A stretch of DNA of 32,550 nucleotides from Comamonadaceae bacterium (GTDB taxonomy: Bacteria > Pseudomonadota > Gammaproteobacteria > Burkholderiales > Burkholderiaceae_C), in the NCBI GenBank assembly GCA_947375135.1, contig CANCER010000038.1, positions 1 to 32,550 of the forward strand, in the 5' to 3' direction. The notes beneath the pieces are model-generated. The model was not told where the DNA came from. It searched no databases and worked only from the letters and a program-made list of their open reading frames with translations. Shown piece by piece: positions 25,274 through 32,550 of the stretch. The position numbers and the translations under genes are program-made. The first letter of the stretch is position 1, and each line of letters opens with the position of its first letter.

Positions 25274-27054
25274 GTCCTTCCCTGATCACCCTGGACCAGC
25301 TCAACGCCGCCGCGCTGGACTCAGCCTGCGCCCTGCTCGACGGCCTGTACGAGCACTCGCCCTGGATTGCGCGGGCCGCCTTGCAGCATCGCCCGTTCAC
25401 CTCACTGGCGCAACTCAAGCACGCCATGGCAGACATCGTGAGTGCGGGTGGCCGGGAGGCGCAACTCGCACTCTTGCGCGCCCACCCGGAACTGGCCGGC
25501 AAAGCCATGGTGGACAAAAGCCTGACCGCCGAATCCACCCATGAGCAAAGCACGGCGGGCCTCACCCACTGCACGCCGGCCGAGTTTGAAAAAATCCAGA
25601 CACTCAACGCCGCCTACAACGCCAAATTCGGCTTCCCCTTTATCGTGGCCGTGCGCGGCCCGCGCGGCACCGGCATGCAAAAGGCCGAGATCATCGCCAC
25701 CCTGGAGCGCCGCCTGCACGGCCACCCGGACTATGAACTGCAGGAGTGTTTGCGCAATGTGCACCGCATTGCCGAGATCCGCCTCAACGACAAATTCGGC
25801 GCCTCGATGGAACGCGGCAACCGGGTCTGGGACTGGCAGGAAACGCTGGCGCAGTACAGCGACTCTGGGGCTGCCGAGCTGGGCCAGCTCACCGTCACGT
25901 ACCTGACCGACGCACACCGCGCCTGTGCGCAGCGCATCGCACAGGACATGCGCGATGCCGGTTGCGACAGCGTGACGATCGACGCCGTGGGCAATGTGGT
26001 GGGCCTCTACGCGGGCAGCGGGATTGAGCCGCGCAAACTGATGACCGGAAGCCACTATGACACCGTGCGCAACGGCGGCAAATACGACGGGCGACTGGGC
26101 ATCTACGTGCCGCTGGCTTGTGTGCAGCAACTCAAAAGCCAGGGTAAACGCCTGCCCTTCGGGCTGGAAATCGTCGCCTTTGCCGAGGAAGAAGGCCAAC
26201 GCTACAAGGCCACCTTTCTGGGCTCGGGCGCGCTCACCGGCGACTTCAAACCCGAATGGCTGGAGCAGGTGGACGCGGATGGCATCCGCATGCGCGAGGC
26301 CATGCAGCACGCCGGGATGGACATAGACGCCATCCCAGCGCTCAAGCGCAATGCCGCAGACTACCTGGGCTTTGTCGAGGTACACATCGAACAAGGCCCG
26401 GTGCTGAATGAATTGAATCTGCCGCTGGGCATCGTCACCTCCATCAATGCCAGCCTGCGCTACACGGGTGAGATGGTCGGCGTGTCCTGCCATGCCGGCA
26501 CCACGCCCATGTCTATGCGCAGTGATGCGGCACTCGGAGTTGCGGAGCTGATGCTGTTTGTGGAGCAGCGCGCAGCAGCCGACGGCGATTCGGTGGGCAC
26601 CGTGGGGATCTTGAATGTGCCCAACGGATCGATCAACGTGGTGCCGGGGCGTTGCCAGTTTTCATTGGACATGCGCGCGCCCACGGATGCGCAACGCGAT
26701 GCGCTGGCGCGCGATGTGCTCAGGAAGGCTGCCTCTATTGCCGACGCACGCGGCCTGCAACTGCAGCTGACCGAGTCCCTGCGCGCCAGTGCGGCACCCA
26801 GTGCACCGGCCTGGCAGCAACGCTGGGAAGCGGCCGTGACTGCACTCGGTGTGCCGCTGTACCGCATGCCCAGTGGGGCGGGACATGACGCCATGAAGTT
26901 GCACGATCTGCTGCCGCAGGCCATGTTGTTTGTGCGGGGTCAGAACGCTGGCATCAGCCATAACCCGCTGGAGTCGACGACCAGTGATGACATGCAACTG
27001 GCCGTTGAGGCGTTTGACCATGTGCTGGCGCAGTTGGCTGCTGAGTTGGGCTGA
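25270..27054 (+). CDS. uraD: Fusion: OHCU decarboxylase (UraD) + allantoate amidohydrolase (M20/AllC-like)
   Basis: 594 aa carrying two enzymes. Residues about 1-170 are UraD, which decarboxylates OHCU to (S)-allantoin: HPELAGK with catalytic His72, STHEQSTAG, and the ending YNAKFGFPFIVAVRG. Residues about 175-594 are an M20 amidohydrolase of the AllC/HyuC type, which opens allantoate to ureidoglycine with release of ammonia and CO2. Metal ligands are all present: His262 (GSHYDT), Asp273 (GGKYDGRLG), Glu308 with base Glu307 (AEEEG), His372 (EVHIEQG) and His564 (GISHNP). So both halves look active. The fusion joins steps three and five of the route, with PuuE, the step between, encoded just upstream and coupled by ATGA. 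HyuC-type carbamoylase is the alternative for the second half, but context favours allantoate. Confidence 0.92.
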   Translation: MSPSLITLDQLNAAALDSACALLDGLYEHSPWIARAALQHRPFTSLAQLKHAMADIVSAGGREAQLALLRAHPELAGKAMVDKSLTAESTHEQSTAGLTHCTPAEFEKIQTLNAAYNAKFGFPFIVAVRGPRGTGMQKAEIIATLERRLHGHPDYELQECLRNVHRIAEIRLNDKFGASMERGNRVWDWQETLAQYSDSGAAELGQLTVTYLTDAHRACAQRIAQDMRDAGCDSVTIDAVGNVVGLYAGSGIEPRKLMTGSHYDTVRNGGKYDGRLGIYVPLACVQQLKSQGKRLPFGLEIVAFAEEEGQRYKATFLGSGALTGDFKPEWLEQVDADGIRMREAMQHAGMDIDAIPALKRNAADYLGFVEVHIEQGPVLNELNLPLGIVTSINASLRYTGEMVGVSCHAGTTPMSMRSDAALGVAELMLFVEQRAAADGDSVGTVGILNVPNGSINVVPGRCQFSLDMRAPTDAQRDALARDVLRKAASIADARGLQLQLTESLRASAAPSAPAWQQRWEAAVTALGVPLYRMPSGAGHDAMKLHDLLPQAMLFVRGQNAGISHNPLESTTSDDMQLAVEAFDHVLAQLAAELG

Positions 27055-27148
27055 GGTGACTGGATTGAGACCCGTCATGTCTTTTCGTCAGTGCGTGATG
27101 GCCTTGGGGTCTAGGGGTGAGCTTGTTCCTTTCGGAGCTTGGTTTTTG

Positions 27149-27401
27149 ACTCCCCCATCCCCCCCGCCCCTTACCCCCCGTCGGGGTAAGGGGTGCCTCA
27201 TGCGGACAGCCCATTTTGCGTTCTCGCTTCGGTTGCGGCCTTACCGGCGCAGCGTTCAAAGACAGTGGCTAGCGCGCGCGCGCACCAGTAAAAACCGCCT
27301 GCACTTATTTCCGCATTCGGCGCGACGTCACCAAATGGGCTGTCCGCTTTGGGCACCCCTTACCCCGGCGGGGGGTAAGGGGCGGGGGGGGATGGGGGAG
27401 T
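27149..27401. repeat. Intergenic inverted-repeat element (68-bp arms)
   Basis: The 432-base gap 27055-27486 holds no gene. Its core is an inverted repeat: arm 27149-27216 and arm 27333-27401 match at about 63 of 68 positions, with a one-base difference in a C/G run. Each arm starts ACTCCCCCATC, contains its own small palindrome (CCCCTTACCCC ... GGGGTAAGGGG) and ends at GGACAGCCCATTT. The 116-base spacer includes a CGCGCGCGCG run and codes for nothing recognisable. The form resembles a non-autonomous mobile or REP-like element, but no target duplication was found. Confidence 0.85.
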
Positions 27402-27486
27402 TAAAAAAAGCCCCGCAAGAACAACCCCCCTCCCATAAAAAGTCAGAGTCACACCAAACCCACATCCCATCATCAAGCAAAGCACC

Positions 27487-28716
27487 ATGAACCACTACGA
27501 ACAACTAGACGCCTGGATCGACACCCACTTCGACGAGCAAGTGAAGTTCCTGCAACAACTCATCCAGGTCCCCACCGACACCCCCCCCGGCAACAACGCC
27601 CCCCACGCCGAGCGCGCCGCCGACCTGCTGGACGCCATGGGCCTGCAGACCGAACGCCATGCAGTGCCCGCAGAACTGGTGAAAGCCGCCGGCCTGCAAA
27701 CCATCACCAACCTGATCGTGCGCCGCAAGTACGGCGCAGGCCGCACTATCGCCCTCAACGCCCACGGCGACGTGGTGCCTCCGGGCGAAGGCTGGGTGCA
27801 TGCGCCCTACGGCGGCGAGATTGACGGCGGAAAGATCTATGGCCGCGCCGCTGCGGTGAGCAAGTGCGACTTCTCCACCTACGCCTTTGCCGTGCGCGCA
27901 TTGGAGTCGCTGGGCGTCACGCTGCACGGCAATGTGGAGCTGCTGTTCACCTACGACGAAGAGTTTGGTGGCGAGGTCGGCCCGGCCTGGCTCTTGCAAA
28001 ACAAGCTGACGAAACCCGACCTGATGATTGCTGCGGGCTTCAGCTACCAGGTGATCACTGCACACAACGGTTGCCTGCAGATGGAAGTGACGGTACACGG
28101 CAAGATGGCGCATGCGGCCATTCCCTCTTCGGGCATAGACGCGCTGCAGGGTGCGACCAAAATCCTCACCGCCCTGTATGCGCAGAACACGCTGTACCAG
28201 CAGATCACCTCCAAGGTGGAAGGCATCACCCACCCCTATCTGAACGTCGGCATGATTGAAGGCGGCACCAACACCAATGTAGTGCCAGGCCGCGTGACGC
28301 TCAAGCTGGACCGCCGCATGATCCCGGAAGAGAACCCGGCCGAGGTGGAAGCCAACATCCGCCAGGTGATCACCGATGCCGCCGCAGAAACCGCAGGCGT
28401 CACGGTGGACATCAAACGCATCCTGCTGGCCAATGCCCTCAAACCCCTGCCTGGCAACAAACCGCTGGTCGATGCCCTGCAAAAACATGGCAGCAGCGTG
28501 TTTGGCGAACCCATTCCTGCGCTGGGCACGCCGCTCTACACCGATGTGCGCATCTTTTGCGAGGCCGGCATTCCCGGTGTGATTTACGGCGCCGGACCGC
28601 GCACGGTGCTGGAGTCCAACGCCAAGCGTGCCGATGAAAACCTGGACCTGAACGACCTGAAGCGCGCCACCAAGGTGATCGCGCGCAGCCTGCTGGACTT
28701 GCTGCAAGGCGCATGA
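27487..28716 (+). CDS. M20-family (ArgE/DapE/ACY1-like) protein with altered metal site
   Basis: 409 aa, M20 fold with a catalytic domain interrupted by the dimerisation domain at about 193-300. Conserved: NAHGDVVP with His93 and Asp95, and TYDEEFGGE with Glu158/Glu159. Not conserved: the bridging Asp of the GRGxxDxKGG motif aligns with Val124 (GRAAAVSKCDF), the third Glu/Asp ligand of GEPT aligns with Gly184 (IAAGFSY), and the final His ligand aligns near Lys380 (ESNAKRADENL). Three of five usual zinc ligands therefore seem replaced. It may bind one metal or act by another route. It follows the urate operon and precedes ureD by a 22-codon reading frame, so a role in the ureido/urea end of the pathway is possible but unproven. 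No good ribosome site before the ATG. Confidence 0.82.
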   Translation: MNHYEQLDAWIDTHFDEQVKFLQQLIQVPTDTPPGNNAPHAERAADLLDAMGLQTERHAVPAELVKAAGLQTITNLIVRRKYGAGRTIALNAHGDVVPPGEGWVHAPYGGEIDGGKIYGRAAAVSKCDFSTYAFAVRALESLGVTLHGNVELLFTYDEEFGGEVGPAWLLQNKLTKPDLMIAAGFSYQVITAHNGCLQMEVTVHGKMAHAAIPSSGIDALQGATKILTALYAQNTLYQQITSKVEGITHPYLNVGMIEGGTNTNVVPGRVTLKLDRRMIPEENPAEVEANIRQVITDAAAETAGVTVDIKRILLANALKPLPGNKPLVDALQKHGSSVFGEPIPALGTPLYTDVRIFCEAGIPGVIYGAGPRTVLESNAKRADENLDLNDLKRATKVIARSLLDLLQGA

Positions 28717-28781
28717 AGGCGGCCCAAAAAAGACCTGTGCAAGCCCGCACCACCGTGCGCCGCGCAAAGGTGTTGCTGTGA
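28713..28781 (+). CDS. Possible 22-aa coupling peptide between M20 gene and ureD
   Basis: ATG at 28713 overlaps the M20 stop (ATGA) and the frame ends TGA at 28779-28781, overlapping the GTG start of ureD (GTGA). The peptide is basic: MKAAQKRPVQARTTVRRAKV and LL. There is no ribosome site of its own. It could pass ribosomes from the M20 gene to ureD, or be a chance frame; no homology is claimed. Confidence 0.3.
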   Translation: MKAAQKRPVQARTTVRRAKVLL

Positions 28782-29608
28782 CCTGGCAGGCGAATCTGAA
28801 GCTGGCGTACGAGCGCCACGGCGAGCGCGTGGTGGCACGCCACGAACACAGCGGGCCGCTGCGCATTCTGCAAAGCCTGTACCCCGAGGGGGACGCCATC
28901 TGCCACAACGTGCTGGTGCATCCGCCGGGCGGGCTGGTGGGTGGCGACACGCTGGATATTGCAGTGCAGACTGCAGCGGACACACACGGCCTGGTCACCA
29001 CGCCGGGGGCTACGCGCTTTTACCGCTCGGACGGCCCGCTGGCCTTGCAGACCACACGCATCGCGATGCAAGCAGGGTCGCGCCTGGAATGGCTGCCGCT
29101 GGAAGCCCTTTGCTACAACGACTGCAATGCCGAGAACCGGCTGGTGATGTCAATCGAACCCGGCGCGGAGCTGCTGGGCTGGGACATGACGGCCTTCGGT
29201 CTGCCCAACGCCAATCTGCCCTTTGTGCAGGGCAGCTTTGCCCAGCACATTGAGGTGCCAGGTGTTTGGCTGGAGCGAGGCCGCGTCGATGCCAATGACC
29301 TGCGGCTCATGGACGGGCCCACCGGCTTGAACGGCGCACGTTGCATGGCCAGCCTGTTTTTTGTCTGCGGCACCAAGCTGGACCGCGCGCGCAAGCAGTC
29401 GTCACTGGACATAGCCCGGACGCTGATCGCCGAGAGCGAACTCGCTGCCACGGCGGGTGCCACCAGCCCGAACGGACAGGTCATCGTGGTGCGCGTGGTC
29501 GCACCGTTGGTAGAGCCGGCCATGCACTTGCTGCGCGCGGTGCGCAATGCCTGGCGCAGCGAACTCTGGCATTTGCCCGACTGCAATCCGCGCATCTGGG
29601 CCATGTAG
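28778..29608 (+). CDS. ureD: Urease accessory protein UreD
   Basis: Scaffold that binds apo-urease with UreF and UreG for nickel insertion (276 aa, full length). Begins at GTG with AAAGG seven bases before; MTWQANLKLAYERHG is the usual start. Conserved stretches: GPLRILQSLYPEGD, HNVLVHPPGGLVGGD, TPGATRFYRS, LEWLPLEALCYNDC and the C-terminal NPRIWAM. In relatives it heads ureDABC... downstream of urtE; here it is on the opposite strand to urtE, the two stop codons 77 bases apart, and no urease structural gene follows. Either ureABC lies elsewhere or a local inversion separated ureD from it. Confidence 0.95.
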   Translation: MTWQANLKLAYERHGERVVARHEHSGPLRILQSLYPEGDAICHNVLVHPPGGLVGGDTLDIAVQTAADTHGLVTTPGATRFYRSDGPLALQTTRIAMQAGSRLEWLPLEALCYNDCNAENRLVMSIEPGAELLGWDMTAFGLPNANLPFVQGSFAQHIEVPGVWLERGRVDANDLRLMDGPTGLNGARCMASLFFVCGTKLDRARKQSSLDIARTLIAESELAATAGATSPNGQVIVVRVVAPLVEPAMHLLRAVRNAWRSELWHLPDCNPRIWAM

Positions 29609-29685
29609 GCCTGTGCCGCAGCGCCTGGCCGGCAAAATGCCGCGGACCCGGCAGATGCAGCGGCACTTGTGCAGGGCCTCAAGCG

Positions 29686-30378
29686 CTAGATGGCTACCAG
29701 TGCGCGAACGCCGTCAACTTCCATGTTCGCGCCCTTGCCGCGTGCCAGCACCGCACCGCGTTCCATCACGATGTATTCGTCCGCCAGTTCCTGCGCGAAG
29801 TCGTAATACTGCTCCACTAGCACGATGGCCATGTCACCGCGGTCGGCCAGCATGCGGATGACGCGGCCTATGTCCTTGATGATGCTGGGCTGTATGCCTT
29901 CGGTGGGTTCATCCAGGATCAGCACCTTCGGTTTCGCGGCCAGCGCACGGGCGATGGCAAGCTGCTGCTGCTGCCCGCCGGACAAGTCGCCACCGCGGCG
30001 ACCCAGCATTTGCTTGAGCACGGGGAACAACTCAAACAGTTCTTCGGGCACCGGTGTGCCGGCCTTTTTATAGGCCAGGCCCATGTGCAGGTTTTCCAGC
30101 ACGGTGAGTTTGGAGAAGATTTCTCTTCCCTGGGGGACGAAGCCTATGCCGGCTCTGGCGCGCTCGTAAGGCGTGTCGGCTTGAATGGCTTTGCCTTCGA
30201 GTTCGATGGAGCCGTTCTTGATGGGGACCAGGCCCATCATGGATTTGAGCAGCGTGGTTTTGCCTACGCCGTTGCGGCCTAGGATGACGGTGATCTTGCC
30301 GAGTTCGGCGGAGAGGCTGACGTCGCGGAGGATGTGGGAGCCACCGTAGTACTGGTTGACGTTTTTTACTTCAAGCAT
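29686..30378 (-). CDS. urtE: Urea ABC transporter ATPase UrtE
   Basis: 230 aa LivF-type ATPase of the high-affinity urea transporter UrtABCDE. Walker A GRNGVGKTT, Q-loop VPQGREIFSKLTV, signature LSGGQQQQLAIARAL, Walker B VLILDEPTEGIQPSII (TEGIQPSII is the UrtE form) and the switch His replaced by VEQYYDFA as usual in LivF relatives. Normally directly after urtD; here 741 bases of repeat-rich, gene-free DNA lie between them. Confidence 0.95.
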   Translation of the reverse strand: MLEVKNVNQYYGGSHILRDVSLSAELGKITVILGRNGVGKTTLLKSMMGLVPIKNGSIELEGKAIQADTPYERARAGIGFVPQGREIFSKLTVLENLHMGLAYKKAGTPVPEELFELFPVLKQMLGRRGGDLSGGQQQQLAIARALAAKPKVLILDEPTEGIQPSIIKDIGRVIRMLADRGDMAIVLVEQYYDFAQELADEYIVMERGAVLARGKGANMEVDGVRALVAI

Positions 30379-30411
30379 CTTTTGTGTTTTCTGTGAGGTG
30401 TTGGCTTGCGG

Positions 30412-31079
30412 GGCAGGCCGGGTCTCGGCCCGGCGGCCGACTTACCTTTCTTTGCTTCGCCAAAGAAAGGTAAGCCAAAGAAAGGCGACCCTGGTGTCTG
30501 CGACCCCTACGCTGCGCTACGGGGCAACCTGCGCTGCTCGCGAAGCGCGGGCGTTCCGCAAACTCGCCCTGCGGGCTCAAACATGCGTCCCGCTTTTTCC
30601 GCGCTCCACTGCGCTGCTCGGCGCATCCACAAGGGAGGGGGGGGGCGGGGGCAGCGGCTGGTGCTTTGCACCAGCGCAAAGAAAGGAGCGGGCTACCGCT
30701 CGGTTGAATAAGGGTAAGGGTGAGCGCGGGGACTGCTGCCGTTGCTTGATTTGCGGTTGCGGTTGCGGTTGCGGTTGCGGTTGCGGTTGCGGTTGCGGAA
30801 AAAATACTAGCCCAACCACAACGCCCCAATGCGAAGCGAGAGGAAGTTTCTCCCCTATCCCGTGTGCGCGTGCCGAGGAGCGCAGCGGCGGGCGGAATAA
30901 GCAAGCTGCATGTTTGAGGCGATAGCCGAGTTTGCAGATTGCCCGCCCGACGCGAGCACCGCAGGTTGCCCTTCGCGCAGCGAAGGGACACGCGCACTCG
31001 GGTCGCCTTTCTTTTGGGTACTTTTCTTTGGCGAAGCAAAGAAAAGTACCTCGGCCGCCGGGCCGAGACCCGGCTTGCC
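30412..31079. repeat. Long inverted-repeat element between urtD and urtE
   Basis: The 741-base gap 30379-31119 has no credible gene. Two diverged arms (about 30412-30625 and 30868-31079) are inverted copies. Each begins with GCCGGGTCTCGGCCCGGCGG, then a 14-bp perfect hairpin with loop CTTCGC/GCGAAG (CTTACCTTTCTTTG at 30441-30454 with 30461-30474; GGTACTTTTCTTTG at 31017-31030 with 31037-31050), then AAAGAAAGGCGACCC and a region rich in GCTGCGC and GGGCAACCTGCG. Similar stretches are widespread in Comamonadaceae genomes and often mis-called as short proteins. The centre holds a TTGCGG array. It may be a non-autonomous mobile element; no transposase is present. Confidence 0.85.
30751..30798 (+). 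repeat. Hexanucleotide array (TTGCGG)x8
   Basis: Eight perfect tandem copies of TTGCGG, at the centre of the inverted-repeat element. Being a multiple of three it keeps any frame open (Cys-Gly on the plus strand, Gln-Pro or Ala-Thr on the minus), which explains the long but spurious open frames here. Perfect identity suggests recent slippage, so copy number may vary between strains. Confidence 0.95.
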
Positions 31080-31119
31080 ACGAAATAAGAAAACTCAGTA
31101 CAACGGGAAAATCTCATGT

Positions 31120-31997
<878 letters not shown>

Positions 31998-32001
<4 letters not shown>

Positions 32002-32550
32002 TTGCCACCTGCCTTCAATTTCTTCACCAAGCCCACCACCCCATCGGGCAGGTACAGCGTCACGCCGATGAACAGCGCACCCAGAAAGTACAGCCAAAAC
32101 TCGGGATAGGTCACCGTCAGCCAGCTCTTGGCGCCGTTCACAATGAACGCACCCAGAATCGGGCCGATCAGCGTGGCGCGTCCACCGACTGCTGCCCAGA
32201 TCGCGATCTCGATGCTGTTGGCCGGGCTCATTTCGCTGGGGTTGATGATGCCCACCTGCGGCACATACAGCGCACCGGCCACACCGCACATCATGGCCGA
32301 CAGCGTCCAGATAGTGAGCTTGTAGCCCAGAGGCGAGTAGCCGCTGAACATGACCCGTGACTCCGCGTCGCGAATCGCCTGCAGCACCCGACCAAACTTG
32401 GACGCCACCAGCCAGCGCGCCAGCAGAAAGAAGCCAAGCAAGGTGCTGGCCGTCAACACAAAAAGTGTCATGCGCATGCTGGGCGTGGCAATCGGAATGT
32501 TGAGCAGGCGCTTGAAATCGGTGAAGCCGTTGTTGCCACCAAAACCAGTT
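31998..32550 (-). CDS. urtC: Urea ABC transporter permease UrtC, partial (N-terminus beyond window)
   Basis: The last 184 codons of a LivM-type permease. The visible part starts TGFGGNNGFTDFKRLLNIPI and continues with several membrane segments, the conserved EAA-like loop SKFGRVLQAIRDAESRVMFSGY and GYKLTIWTLSAMMCGVAGAL, and a last stretch ending LPDGVVGLVKKLKAGGK. Stop overlaps urtD. The upstream part, with urtA and urtB expected, is outside the window. Confidence 0.94.

Noticed and set aside
29613..29666. GTGCCGC/GCGGCAC inverted repeat between ureD and urtE
   Set aside because: Loop of about 40 bases and no T-run; too weak to call a terminator.
30356..31117. Short open frames on both strands of the urtD-urtE gap
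   Set aside because: They follow the inverted repeat and the TTGCGG array; products are basic low-complexity peptides typical of mis-called repeats, without ribosome sites.

Overview
The window is dense, GC-rich bacterial DNA. Gene order and protein families (hemC-hemD-hemX-hemY divergent from ppc, a UrtCDE-type urea transporter, the PuuD/PuuE urate route, and family-typical intergenic repeats) point to a betaproteobacterium of the order Burkholderiales, most likely Comamonadaceae (Rhodoferax-like). This placement rests on recognising the sequences; no database search was run. I saw no tRNA, rRNA, CRISPR array, transposase or phage gene.

Layout. (1) 1-5417, minus strand: a copper/silver efflux operon: a small CzcI-like periplasmic protein, CusF, a CusC-type outer-membrane channel, a CusB adaptor carrying its own C-terminal CusF domain, and CusA (cut by the window edge). 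Three of the junctions are tight or overlapping. (2) 5472-9577, minus: haem operon hemC-hemD-hemX-hemY. (3) 9632-15698: ppc (plus), a LigB/DODA-type dioxygenase (minus), two EamA/DMT exporters, and a universal stress protein preceded by an FNR-family box. (4) 15839-20347, minus: a four-gene 2-oxoacid (pyruvate-type):ferredoxin oxidoreductase (gamma, alpha, beta, then a GltD-like NADPH-binding flavoprotein with ferredoxin domain). A perfect FNR box lies upstream, about 41 bases from a predicted transcription start. (5) 20471-27054: urate catabolism: xdhC, puuD, hiuH, a GntR/FCD regulator, puuE and a uraD::allantoate-amidohydrolase fusion. Two near-identical palindromes, before puuD and between hiuH and the regulator, look like operators for that regulator. 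(6) 27055-28781: a non-coding inverted-repeat element, then an M20-like protein whose metal site looks degenerate. (7) 28778-32550: ureD (plus) facing urtE, urtD and urtC (minus), with a 0.74-kb non-coding inverted-repeat element between urtD and urtE.

How it fits together. PuuD, HiuH, UraD and PuuE convert urate to allantoate; the AllC-like half of the fusion opens allantoate. Urea-linked genes follow directly (ureD, urtCDE), so region 5-7 reads as a nitrogen-scavenging island, although ureABC and xdhAB are not in the window. The ferredoxin oxidoreductase appears to be an anaerobically induced system that could exchange electrons between a 2-oxoacid, ferredoxin and NADP(H).

The most interesting points are the FNR-type promoter architecture shared by the oxidoreductase operon and the stress-protein gene, the putative purine regulon operator, the UraD-AllC fusion, the M20 homologue lacking several canonical metal ligands, the Trp-to-Met change in stand-alone CusF next to a canonical CusF domain fused to CusB, and the two intergenic inverted-repeat elements.
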